This document shows, piece by piece, positions 1 through 8,064 of a stretch of DNA of 64,000 nucleotides. Made by a program: the position numbers and the translations under genes. The stretch spans positions 1 to 64,000 of the forward strand of contig NZ_LT962686.1 of assembly GCF_900199635.1 (NCBI RefSeq), in the 5' to 3' direction. Numbering within the stretch: the first letter of the stretch is position 1; each line of letters begins with the position of its first letter. The notes beneath the pieces were generated by a model. The model saw only the letters and a list, made by a program, of their open reading frames with translations, ran no database searches and had not been told where the DNA came from. Origin of the DNA: Anaerotruncus massiliensis (ex Togo et al. 2026) (GTDB lineage: Bacteria > Bacillota > Clostridia > Oscillospirales > Ruminococcaceae).

Positions 1-100
1 CCCCACGGACAATACCCGGAGGTGAGGGCGCGCGCCCGCCTGAACCGCCCCCGCGCCGCGCCCCGCCTCACGGTCAACACCCGGGGGTGAGGGCACGCGC

Positions 101-224
101 CTGCCTGAACCAAAGTTTTTGGGGGGTCTCGGGGGGGCTTTTTTCAAAAATCCCCCCCGAGCCCTGCCTGAACCAAGGCTTTTTGGGGGCCCCGGGGGGC
201 TTTTTTCAAAAAGTCCCCCGGGAG
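101..224. repeat. Two tandem hairpin units, period 63 bp
   Basis: Two adjacent units begin with CTGCCTGAACCAA at 101 and 164. Each holds a long G-run, a T-run, an A-run and a C-run that fold into one hairpin (129-162 and about 190-222), with the T/A runs pairing at the tip. A related but less regular unit lies at about 17-100, with GGTGAGGGC motifs at 21 and 86. The T-runs sit inside the stems, so these are not simple terminators. The stretch before the first gene (1-284) holds nothing else I recognise. Confidence 0.7.
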
Positions 225-284
225 TTGCGTTTTTCTGCAACTTTTGCATTCTTTCGCGAGACGGGTGAAGGGATGTGAAAAAGG

Positions 285-1637
285 ATGACAAACGGGGCAA
301 AATTTGATATGATACAGAGAGAACTTAACGGGCGGCGGGTGATCCTGCTGCCCGGTCATGAGGTGATACGGATGCCCTCCGCCGGATTCAAAACGCCCGC
401 GCCCGCCGATTACACGGGCGCGCTTTCCGAGCTGCTGCCGCAGCTCATCGAAAAATACGGCCGCGCGGCGGTCGCGGAACAGATGAACACCTGCAGCGAC
501 CGGCTCGCGCGGGTGCAGGCGTGCAACGAGCGGCTGACCGATCCGTCCGCGGCCGCGGACGACCAGACGGAGGCGCTGCAGGAGGTCGTGGCCGCGACGA
601 GCGACTATTACGCCTTCCTCGCGGGGCTGGCGGAGGACATGCGGCGCTTTTTGATCCTCATGGGCGGGGTCACGGGCGACGAGATCGACGGGCTGCTGTC
701 GATCGAGCCGGAGGTGGGGGAGGAGATCTCCCTGCTCGCGTCGGTCGCGCCCGCCATCCAGGCGATCCGGCCGAAAAACTACGTCATGCCGATCGACCCG
801 ATCACCAACAAGCTCGCCCAGCTCCGGGAATTCAACGAGATCACCGTCGCGCGCCGCCGCAACCTGACGATCCAGACGGCGGTGACGATCGATTGCCCCG
901 AGCACATGAAGATCGACGGCAACTTCCAGCTCACCAACTATGACAAATCAATCATCAACGGGGTGGTCTCGATCCTCGAGAGCGGCAATTCGAGCTTTAC
1001 GGTGCCGATGCTCTACCACGCGATGACCGGCAAGGAGAACCCCACCGTCGACGACGGGCTGATGGAGGAGATCAAGGCCAAGCTGGACACCATGCGGCGG
1101 CTGTCGATCAACATCGACCTGACCGAGGAGATCAAGGCGCATATGATCGACCGGCGGATGGAGGGCGCGGGGGAGGTGGACTCCTTCACGATCGAGGGCT
1201 ACCTGCTGCCGCTCAACAAGTATATCGGCGTGGTCAACGGCAAGCGCAGCGAGATGTACCAGATCATCGACACCCCGCCGCTGCACAGCTATGCCAAGAT
1301 GAAAAACCAGATTACGACGGTGTCGATCGACCTGCTCAAGGCGCCCTTAAACAACAACGCCACCACCATCCCGCTCAAGACCTATCTCTTAAGCCGGATC
1401 GAGGGGATGAAGAACCAGCACAACAAGCTCACCCGCGACAAGATCCTCTTTGAATCGATCTACCGGGAGCTGGGCGACCTCGATTCGGACAAGAAGCGCA
1501 AAAAGCGCATCCGCGACTACACCGAGATCGTCCTGACCCATTTCATCTCGATGAAGTACATCACCCGTTACGAGATGGTCAAGGAGGGCCGCACAATCAC
1601 CGGGGTGCGCATCTTCTGGAACGAAAAATCCGCCTAA
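285..1637 (+). CDS. Uncharacterised protein with possible C-terminal winged helix
   Basis: I do not recognise this 450-aa soluble protein with certainty. It has no signal peptide or membrane segment. Residues 1-190 look helical and acidic. Residues about 215-260 (LTNYDKSIINGVVSILESG, then a MLYHAMTGK segment) and the Lys/Arg-rich C-terminus (about 360-445, with KKRKKRIRDYTEIVLTH) resemble helix-turn-helix regions of plasmid or mobile-element replication initiators. That is an inference from sequence feel, not a demonstrated match. The ATG at 285 follows GAAGGGA by about 11 bases; an in-frame ATG at 309 is an alternative. The gene lies 12 bp before a DUF218 gene and follows tandem hairpins. 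No partition, relaxase or integrase gene is nearby, so plasmid origin is unsupported. Confidence 0.6.
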   Translation: MTNGAKFDMIQRELNGRRVILLPGHEVIRMPSAGFKTPAPADYTGALSELLPQLIEKYGRAAVAEQMNTCSDRLARVQACNERLTDPSAAADDQTEALQEVVAATSDYYAFLAGLAEDMRRFLILMGGVTGDEIDGLLSIEPEVGEEISLLASVAPAIQAIRPKNYVMPIDPITNKLAQLREFNEITVARRRNLTIQTAVTIDCPEHMKIDGNFQLTNYDKSIINGVVSILESGNSSFTVPMLYHAMTGKENPTVDDGLMEEIKAKLDTMRRLSINIDLTEEIKAHMIDRRMEGAGEVDSFTIEGYLLPLNKYIGVVNGKRSEMYQIIDTPPLHSYAKMKNQITTVSIDLLKAPLNNNATTIPLKTYLLSRIEGMKNQHNKLTRDKILFESIYRELGDLDSDKKRKKRIRDYTEIVLTHFISMKYITRYEMVKEGRTITGVRIFWNEKSA

Positions 1638-1649
1638 AAGGAGACCTCT

Positions 1650-2468
1650 ATGAAACGAATCTTCCGCGCCGTATGCGCGTTTGCCGGGCTGCTGGCGCTC
1701 GCCTTCGGGGGCGCGCCGGTTCTCTTCGGCGTCCTCAACGCCGGCTGCCTGGCGCTGCTCGGCTTCGGGGCGCTGCTCTTTGCCCTCGCCGTCCTGTGGG
1801 ACGCCTTCCGCCTGGACGCCGGCAACCAGATCGTCCGCAGCTTCCACACGATGTGGGACCGCCGGCCCCCGGCCGCCCGCCCCGCCGCATGGTGGCGGCG
1901 GCTGCGCGCCGCCGCGGCCCTCCTGCTCGCGGCGGGCTTCCTGATCGGCGCGGCCGTGTCCGTCCCGATGGCGCGGCAGGCCTATTTCACCCCGCCGGGG
2001 GAGGAGCCCCGCACCGCGCTCGTGCTCGGTTGCCAGGTGGAGCGGGAGGGACCCTCCCTCATGCTCGCGCGCAGGCTCGAGGCGGCGCGCCGCTACCTCG
2101 AGGCGCACCCCGACGCGCCGGTCGTGGTGTCGGGCGGCTATGAGGAGCGCGCCGGGACCTCGGAGGCGGCGGTCATGGCCGCATGGCTCGTCGAGCGGGG
2201 GATCGACCCCGCGCGCATCCACCTCGAGGACCATTCCCACTCGACCGAGGAGAACCTCGCCTTCTCGGCGGAGATCATCGGGCGGGAGGGGCTGCCCCGC
2301 GCGCTCGCGGTGGCGACCGACGGGTTTCACCAGTACCGCGCCGCCATCTACGCCCGGAAGAACGGGCTGGCCGCGGCGGCGCTGCCGGCGGGCACCCCGT
2401 GGGGGCTGTTCCCCTCCTATTGGGTGCGGGACATCTTCGGGAACCTCAAGGCGCTGATCCTCGACTGA
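1650..2468 (+). CDS. DUF218 (ElyC/SanA/YdcF) family membrane protein
   Basis: 272 aa. Two or three N-terminal hydrophobic helices (roughly residues 5-50 and 88-112) are followed by an extracytoplasmic DUF218 domain. Family motifs visible are TALVLGCQ at about residue 124, VVSGGYEE at about 155, and DHSHSTEENLAFSAEII further on; the S-T-E-N box is a hallmark of the family. ElyC and SanA of Escherichia coli act in envelope integrity, but the reaction of the family is not settled. A strong AAGGAG precedes the ATG by 7 bases. The gene sits 12 bp after the 450-aa unknown, probably on the same transcript, and ends at a hairpin terminator. Confidence 0.85.
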   Translation: MKRIFRAVCAFAGLLALAFGGAPVLFGVLNAGCLALLGFGALLFALAVLWDAFRLDAGNQIVRSFHTMWDRRPPAARPAAWWRRLRAAAALLLAAGFLIGAAVSVPMARQAYFTPPGEEPRTALVLGCQVEREGPSLMLARRLEAARRYLEAHPDAPVVVSGGYEERAGTSEAAVMAAWLVERGIDPARIHLEDHSHSTEENLAFSAEIIGREGLPRALAVATDGFHQYRAAIYARKNGLAAAALPAGTPWGLFPSYWVRDIFGNLKALILD

Positions 2469-2480
2469 AATACCGGCCAA

Positions 2481-2513
2481 GGCCGTCGCAGCTTCGCTGC
2501 GGCGGCCTTTTTG
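2481..2513 (+). terminator. Rho-independent terminator
   Basis: A 12-bp stem with one G-T pair (GGCCGTCGCAGC against GCTGCGGCGGCC) and a TTC loop is followed by TTTTT, 12 bp after the DUF218 gene. Confidence 0.85.
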
Positions 2514-2609
2514 CGCGCCCGGGAGGTTTGGCGGCGGGGCGCGGTTTGTGTCGAATGTACAATTTGAACAACTATTTTTATCAGTTGCACTGAAATTCTG
2601 TCCTCATGG

Positions 2610-2662
2610 TTGACTTATCATTTAGGACGGCTCTATAATGATTTCATAATGATAAGCCATTG
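2610..2662 (+). promoter_or_regulatory. SigmaA promoter with inverted-repeat operator
   Basis: TTGACT (2610-2615), an 18-bp spacer and TATAAT (2634-2639) form a near-consensus promoter. CTTATCATT (2614-2622) and its exact reverse complement AATGATAAG (2648-2656) flank the -10 box, the place where a GntR dimer would block polymerase. The second arm is part of a 15-bp word, AATGATAAGCCATTG (2648-2662), repeated exactly at 3461-3475 inside the gene. Autoregulation by the encoded GntR protein is inferred. Confidence 0.75.
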
Positions 2663-2686
2663 ATGACGGGACGGGAGGTTGACGGG

Positions 2687-4285
2687 ATGCAGCAGGGAAA
2701 AGGACAATCCGCTTACATGAAGATCTTCCTGGAAATCGCGGACGACATCGCCAACGGCATCTATAAGGTGGGGGACGTCATCCCCACCCAGCTCGAGCTC
2801 GCGAGCGCCTACCAGGTGAGCCGGGTCACCGTGCGGGAGGCGATCAAGGAGCTGACCCGCCGCGGGGTCGTCGCGACCCAGAAGGGGAAGGGCACCGTCG
2901 TGATCGGCAACCTCTTCCGCGCGGTGGATTACCAGCGGGTGGAGGGCTTTTCCAAGGTCGACGCGCCCGAGGAGGGGCCCCAGCCCCGCCCCGAGTCCCG
3001 CCTCGTCGAAAACCGCCTCGTCCCCGCCACGGAGGCCGTCTCCCGGCACCTCAAGGTGCCGCCGGGCACGATGCTGCGCAAGATCGAGCGCGTCCGCAGC
3101 CTCAACGGCATGATCCATTCGATCGAATGCGCCTACCTGCTCAACAGCGAGGTGTCCGGCGTGGACTTTGAGCACGCGGACATGGAGAAGGGCTCCCTCT
3201 ACGAGCTGCTGCGCCGCGAGGCCGGGATCGTCTTCGACTATATCACCGAGCAGTTCAAGGCGATCCTCTGCCCTGAGCGGGAGGCGGAGCTGCTGGGGGT
3301 GAAACGGGACGAGCCGGTCCTCTACATCCGCCGGGTCACCTGCGCGGGGGACCGCGGCCCCATCGAATACGTCGATATCCACAGCCGCAGCGACCTCTTC
3401 TACGCGACCATCCACTCGCAGCGGCTTCCCACGCGGGCGGCGCACACCGCCCCACGGATAAATGATAAGCCATTGTCCTGCCTCGTCGGCTCCGTGCTCG
3501 GAGGGCTGGCGGATGCGCCGGGCGCCCCGCTCGCGGAGGGGGCCGACCCCGCCGGGGCGTGGAAGCGGTATTACGGCGCGCTCGGGGAGGACCCCGCCGC
3601 CTTCGAACGCGCCTCCGGCGTGCTCCGGACCGCCTGCTACGCCGCGCGCCGCTTTTCCGGGCGCGCGCCGGGGGAGGCGTACCTCCAGCGGGAGGCGGAA
3701 TACGGCGAGGCGGCGATGCCCTTCGTGGTCTATTCCGCGCTGGCCGGGCTTTCCGCCGGGGCGCGCGCCGACCTTTCCGAGCTGGCGCGGAGCCTCCCGG
3801 ACAACTGGCGGGGGACGCCGCTGATGCCCGCCGGCTGCGCGATCGCGGCGGCCTGCGCCCGCGCCGCGTCGGGCGCGGGGACGGCCGAGGCCCTGCACGC
3901 GGGCCTGGAGGCCGCGCGCCTCGCGGAATCCGGCGCGCCGGAGTCTCCCTCGGTGGCCGCGCGGATCGAATACGCGCTTTCCGCCGCCGGGCGGCTGCCC
4001 GACCCCGGCCAGCTCGAACGGGAGCTTGCCGGGCTGATCGGGAACGGCCCGTCCGCCGCCGAGGCGGTCCCCTTCGCCTTCGGGCTGGCGGCCTGCGGCG
4101 ACCTGCCGGGGCTGCTCCGCCGCACCGTGTTCGCAAAGCGCCCCTCCGCGTCCGCCCCGGCGGCGGGCTGCCTGGCCGGGCTCTTCGGCGGGCTGGCGCT
4201 CTTTCCGGAGGGCTGCCTCGCGGACCTCGATGCCCTGAGCGGCTGCCCGCTCGAACAGCTCGCGGAGGAAACGGCCGCGCGTTAA
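2687..4285 (+). CDS. GntR/UTRA regulator fused to a degenerate ADP-ribosylglycohydrolase domain
   Basis: 532 aa from the ATG at 2687, chosen because GGGAGG lies 8 bases upstream; in-frame TTG/ATG at 2660/2663 lack a ribosome site and lie in the operator. Residues about 5-75 are a GntR winged helix (QLASAYQVSRVTVREAIKEL-like helix, then GKGT wing). Residues 80-245 are a UTRA ligand domain. The rest (about 262-530) aligns by eye with the ADP-ribosylglycohydrolase encoded at 11740-12765: VGSVLGGLADAPGAP matches LGSLLGGAIGDAMGA, AGCAIAAACA matches GGCAIAAAVS, and AEAVPFAFGL matches SEAVPCVFGL. All metal/catalytic motifs of the enzyme (VTDD, HDND, GNDTDT) are lost; the last reads AKRPSAS. I infer a DNA-binding repressor sensing the operon's metabolites through UTRA and/or a dead enzyme fold. 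Confidence 0.85.
   Translation: MQQGKGQSAYMKIFLEIADDIANGIYKVGDVIPTQLELASAYQVSRVTVREAIKELTRRGVVATQKGKGTVVIGNLFRAVDYQRVEGFSKVDAPEEGPQPRPESRLVENRLVPATEAVSRHLKVPPGTMLRKIERVRSLNGMIHSIECAYLLNSEVSGVDFEHADMEKGSLYELLRREAGIVFDYITEQFKAILCPEREAELLGVKRDEPVLYIRRVTCAGDRGPIEYVDIHSRSDLFYATIHSQRLPTRAAHTAPRINDKPLSCLVGSVLGGLADAPGAPLAEGADPAGAWKRYYGALGEDPAAFERASGVLRTACYAARRFSGRAPGEAYLQREAEYGEAAMPFVVYSALAGLSAGARADLSELARSLPDNWRGTPLMPAGCAIAAACARAASGAGTAEALHAGLEAARLAESGAPESPSVAARIEYALSAAGRLPDPGQLERELAGLIGNGPSAAEAVPFAFGLAACGDLPGLLRRTVFAKRPSASAPAAGCLAGLFGGLALFPEGCLADLDALSGCPLEQLAEETAAR
3461..3475 (+). repeat. In-gene copy of the operator word
   Basis: AATGATAAGCCATTG repeats 2648-2662 exactly. It falls at the codons joining the UTRA and ADP-ribosylglycohydrolase-like domains, in an AT-rich patch of an otherwise GC-rich gene. 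Confidence 0.6.
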
Positions 4286-4349
4286 CCGTCGGTTTTCCGC
4301 CCCAACGGGCGAAAGAGATAGAAACCATCTGATTATGGGAGGAAACATG

Positions 4350-5378
4350 ATGAAAAAGATCTGGAAGTCCACATTCGCCCTGTTGATGGCCCTCACGCTC
4401 CTGGTGAGCCTCGCGGCGTGCGGCGGAAGCCCAGCCTCCGCCCCGTCGGGAGACGCGGCCCCGCAGGCGGCGGCGCCGGCGGACGACGGCAAAAAGCCGC
4501 TGACCTGCCTGATCACCGAGGTGCCCAAGGGCGCGCCCTTCACCGACCTGACCTGGCTCGGCTTTGAAAAGCTCGAGGCCGAGGAAGGCATGGACATCAA
4601 GATGGTCGAGGCGATGGACAAGGCGGAGTACCCCGAGCAGATCCGCGCGATGGCGCAGCTCGGCGCGAACCCGATCTACGCGATGTTCGACACGGTCAAC
4701 GAGGTCGTGCTCGACGTGGCGGACGAGTTCCCCGACACCAAGTTCTACCTGATCGACTGCGAGATGGAAAACAGCGAGCCCAACTGCGCCAACCTCATCG
4801 TGGACCCGTATGAGGCCTCCTTCATCGCGGGCTTCGTCGCGGCGAAGACCACCGAGACGGGCAAGCTCGGCTGGATCGGCCACACCGACCACCCGACCAT
4901 CACCCGGTTCCGCGACGGCTACACCGCCGGCGCCAGATACGCCAACCCCGACATCGTCGTGGAGTCCGCTTTCACCGGCGACCCGAGCGACCCCGTCAAG
5001 GGCCAGGAGACCGCCAAGATCATCATTGACCGCGGCGTGGACGTGATCTTCCAGTCGGCCAACCAGTCGGGCATGGGCGTCATCAAGGCGTGCGGCGAGG
5101 CCGGCATCAAGTGCATCGGCGTCGACGAGTGGCAGGGCGACGTGGACCCCTGCGTCTTCTGGAGCGCGCTCAAGGACATCGACGGCGCGATCTACAAGAC
5201 CGGCAAGGACTTCCTCGCCGGCAACTTCACGGCGGGCCGCGTGGAATTCGGCATCAAGACCGACTCCCGCGTCTACGACCAGCGCGACTTCGACAAGCTC
5301 CCCGCGGAGCTCCAGACCGAGGTCTCCCAGCTCGTGGAGGACATCAAGACGGGCAAGGTGGACGTTTTCTCCAAATAG
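4350..5378 (+). CDS. BMP-family nucleoside-binding lipoprotein
   Basis: 342 aa. The signal peptide (KK, hydrophobic core, LAAC lipobox) is followed by an Ala/Ser/Pro-rich linker, then a type I periplasmic-binding fold of the basic membrane protein (PnrA/BmpA/Med) family. Visible family segments are FTDLTWLGFEKLE, MAQLGANPIYAMFD, DPYEASFIAGFVA, LGWIGHTDHPTI and DVIFQSANQSGMGV. BMP proteins bind purine nucleosides or similar ribosides and feed ABC importers. The ATG at 4350 lies 7 bases after GGGAGG; ATGs at 4335 and 4347 are too close to it. It begins the transport block of the operon, directly before its ATPase and two permeases. The exact ligand cannot be read from sequence. Confidence 0.9.
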   Translation: MKKIWKSTFALLMALTLLVSLAACGGSPASAPSGDAAPQAAAPADDGKKPLTCLITEVPKGAPFTDLTWLGFEKLEAEEGMDIKMVEAMDKAEYPEQIRAMAQLGANPIYAMFDTVNEVVLDVADEFPDTKFYLIDCEMENSEPNCANLIVDPYEASFIAGFVAAKTTETGKLGWIGHTDHPTITRFRDGYTAGARYANPDIVVESAFTGDPSDPVKGQETAKIIIDRGVDVIFQSANQSGMGVIKACGEAGIKCIGVDEWQGDVDPCVFWSALKDIDGAIYKTGKDFLAGNFTAGRVEFGIKTDSRVYDQRDFDKLPAELQTEVSQLVEDIKTGKVDVFSK

Positions 5379-5438
5379 TCTGAATGAGGCGATCGCCGGG
5401 AGGGGAAACCCTCCCGGCTGCTGACCGGAGGTGGAACA

Positions 5439-6992
5439 GTGAAATCGGAGCAGCCAGTCGTATTGGAGCTGCGGGGCATCTGCAAGAATTTCGGAGCCCT
5501 CGCCGCGAATAAGAACATCGACCTCAAGGTGCGGCGCGGGACGGTCCATGCGATCATCGGGGAGAACGGCGCCGGCAAAAGCACCCTGATGAACATCATC
5601 TCCGACATCTACCAGGCGGACGCCGGCGACATCCTTCTCAACGGCGAGAAGGTTGTTTTCAAGGGCCCGATGGACGCCTGCGCCCACGGCATCGGCATGG
5701 TCTACCAGGAGTTCATGCTCTTTCCCGACCTGACGGTGCTAGACAACATCATGATGGGCTTTGAAAAGCGCCGGGGCGGCATCTTCATCGACCGCAAAAA
5801 GACCCGCGCGGCCATCGAGGAGATCTGCCGCACCTACCATTTCAACATCCCGCTCGACGAGAAGGTCAAGGGCCTCGCGGTCGCGGTGCTCCAGCAGGTG
5901 GAGATCGTCAAGGTCCTCTATAAGGGCGCGGACATCATCATCCTCGACGAGCCGACCTCCGTTTTGACCCCGCAGGGGATCGAGGGGCTCTTCGACGCGA
6001 TCCGCTTTCTCGTGGGGACCGGCAAGACGGTCCTCTTCATCACCCATAAGCTTAAGGAGGTCATGGAGATCTCCGACTACATCACCGTCCTCAAAAACGG
6101 GGAGGTCACCGGCAACGTTCGCCCCGACGAGGTGGACGAGGCCGCGCTCGCCAGCCTGATGGTCGGCCGGGAGGTCATCCTCACCGCCCAGAAGGTGGAA
6201 AAGCAGGTGGCGGCCCCCGTGCTCGAGGTGAAGGGCCTGCACGTCCGGGACAACGACGGCAACGAGCGCGTCAAGGGGGTCGACCTCGCGGTGCGCGCCG
6301 GGGAGATCGTCGGCGTGGCGGGCGTGGCCGGCTCGGGACAGAAGGAGCTGGTCGAGGCGCTCTTCGGCCTGCGCGAGGCGCAGGAGGGGCGGGTGCTCTT
6401 CGAGGGCGCGGACATCACATCGAAAAGCTGCCGCGAGCGCCGCTGCCTCGGCGTGGGCTACGTGCCGCAGGACCGCCTGGGCGAGGGCGCGAATGTGGAG
6501 GGCAGCATCTGGCAGAACGCCATCATGGGCTACCACATCGCCCACGGCTTCAAGCGCAAGCTCCTGCTCGACCGCAGGGAGATCGACGCCTTTTCCGGGC
6601 AGGTGGTCAAGCAGTTCGCCGTCAAGACCCCGACGCTGGAGACGAGGGTGCGCACCCTCTCGGGCGGCAACATCCAGAAGCTGATCGTCGGGCGGGAATT
6701 CTTACAGAAAAACAAGCTGCTGATCGTCGAGGACCCCACCCGCGGGATCGACATCGGCGCCATCGAGTTCATCTGGAAAAAGATCATCGAGCTGGCGTCC
6801 GAAGGGGTCGGCATCCTGCTCGTGAGCCACGAGCTCAACGAGGTCATGGAGCTTTCCGACCGGATCGTCGTCATGTACGACGGCAAGCTCTTCGACGGCG
6901 GGAACGCGGGCGAACTGACCGAGCAGGAGATCGGCCTGCTCATGGCGGGAGGAGGGACTGCGGATGAAAGCGGCCGCAAGCGCGGCGCTTAG
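5439..6992 (+). CDS. Nucleoside ABC transporter ATPase, tandem domain (NupO/RbsA type)
   Basis: 517 aa with two nucleotide-binding domains. The first has a canonical Walker A (GENGAGKST, about residue 46), Walker B with DEPTSVLTP and a relaxed signature (GLAVAVLQQVEIVK). The second has the degenerate Walker A usual for this class (GVAGSGQKE) but a good signature (LSGGNIQKLIVGRE) and EDPTRGIDIG. It energises import of the ligand delivered by the BMP lipoprotein. GTG start at 5439 after GGAGGTGG. It overlaps the next gene by 29 bp, indicating translational coupling. Confidence 0.93.
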   Translation: MKSEQPVVLELRGICKNFGALAANKNIDLKVRRGTVHAIIGENGAGKSTLMNIISDIYQADAGDILLNGEKVVFKGPMDACAHGIGMVYQEFMLFPDLTVLDNIMMGFEKRRGGIFIDRKKTRAAIEEICRTYHFNIPLDEKVKGLAVAVLQQVEIVKVLYKGADIIILDEPTSVLTPQGIEGLFDAIRFLVGTGKTVLFITHKLKEVMEISDYITVLKNGEVTGNVRPDEVDEAALASLMVGREVILTAQKVEKQVAAPVLEVKGLHVRDNDGNERVKGVDLAVRAGEIVGVAGVAGSGQKELVEALFGLREAQEGRVLFEGADITSKSCRERRCLGVGYVPQDRLGEGANVEGSIWQNAIMGYHIAHGFKRKLLLDRREIDAFSGQVVKQFAVKTPTLETRVRTLSGGNIQKLIVGREFLQKNKLLIVEDPTRGIDIGAIEFIWKKIIELASEGVGILLVSHELNEVMELSDRIVVMYDGKLFDGGNAGELTEQEIGLLMAGGGTADESGRKRGA

Positions 6993-8064
6993 GGCGTTCG
7001 CGGACAAGAAATCGGAGATCGTCAAATACCTGCTCGCCTTCGCGGCGGTCATGCTGATCGGCGCGGGGCTCATCTCCTTCCAGGGGGAGGACCCGGTCCG
7101 GGCGCTGTCGGCCATCTGGTCGGGCGCGCTGGGCGGGCGCATCGAAATCGGGAATACCATCCGCTGGATCATCCCCTGCGTCATGACGGGGATGGCCGCG
7201 GTCGTCGCCTTCAAGTCGGGCGTCAACAACCTCGGCATTGAGGGGCAGATCTATTTCGGCGGCTTCGCCGCCGCCATGGCGGGCTTTCTGGTCCAGCTCC
7301 CGCCGGTCGTCCACGTGCTCTTCTGCCTGCTGGTGGGGGGGCTCTGCGGGCTGCTTTACGCGCTCATCCCGGCGGTGCTCAAGCTCTTCTTCCGCATCGA
7401 CGAGATGATCACAACCCTGATGCTCAACTACATCGCCATCCTGCTGACCGAGTATTTCACCGTGCTGGTGATCGGCGCCTCGTCGAGCACCGCCTCCAAC
7501 GCCTTACAGACCCCGCCCGTCTACGAGACGGCCAAGCTGCCGGTGCTCATCAAGGGCACCTACGCCAACGCGGGCATCTTCGTGGCGGTCGCGGTGGTGG
7601 TCGTGGTGGCGTTCATCTACCGCTACACGATCAAGGGGTACGAGTTGCGGCAGGTGGGCGAAAACCTGCGCTTTTCCAAGGTAGGAGGCGTCAACGTCGT
7701 GCGCACCTTCCTGTCGATCTTTCTCATTTCCGGGTTCGTCGCGGGGCTGTGCGGCGGCGTGGAGGTGCTCGGCTCGCACGGGCGGTTCGTCTCCCGCTTC
7801 AGCAACAACCTCGGCTGGGACGGCATCATGATCTCGATGATCGCGAAGAACAGCCCCTTCGGCGTGCTCTTCGTCTCGATCCTCTGGGGCGTCCTGAAGG
7901 CGGGCGCGCTGCACATGGAGCGCGTCACCAACACCAACCGCCTGACGGTCGTGCTGATTCAGGCGCTCTTCGTCCTCTTCGTCACGATCGACTACAAGAA
8001 GATCTATGCCTTTTTCCGCGGGCGCTTCGGGCGCCGCGCCGTACAGAAGGGGGGCGCCGTCTGA
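6964..8064 (+). CDS. Nucleoside ABC transporter permease 1 (NupP type)
   Basis: 366 aa with about nine or ten hydrophobic segments, belonging to the BPD_transp_2 permease family paired with BMP-type systems. Conserved features are GVNNLGIEGQIYFGGF (residues about 82-97), the LFFRIDEMITTLMLNYIA segment, and the EAA-like VGGVNVVRTFLSIF loop. SD GGAGGAGGG precedes the ATG inside the end of the ATPase gene. The stop codon overlaps the ATG of the second permease (ATGA-type junction). It would form the membrane channel as a heterodimer with permease 2. Confidence 0.92.
   Translation: MKAAASAALRAFADKKSEIVKYLLAFAAVMLIGAGLISFQGEDPVRALSAIWSGALGGRIEIGNTIRWIIPCVMTGMAAVVAFKSGVNNLGIEGQIYFGGFAAAMAGFLVQLPPVVHVLFCLLVGGLCGLLYALIPAVLKLFFRIDEMITTLMLNYIAILLTEYFTVLVIGASSSTASNALQTPPVYETAKLPVLIKGTYANAGIFVAVAVVVVVAFIYRYTIKGYELRQVGENLRFSKVGGVNVVRTFLSIFLISGFVAGLCGGVEVLGSHGRFVSRFSNNLGWDGIMISMIAKNSPFGVLFVSILWGVLKAGALHMERVTNTNRLTVVLIQALFVLFVTIDYKKIYAFFRGRFGRRAVQKGGAV

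Noticed and set aside
3336-5687. 783-codon minus-strand open frame, and a 662-codon one at 2633-4621
   Set aside because: Antisense to the regulator and BMP genes; Arg/Ala/Gly/His-rich composition with no motifs, as expected for the complement of GC-rich coding sequence.
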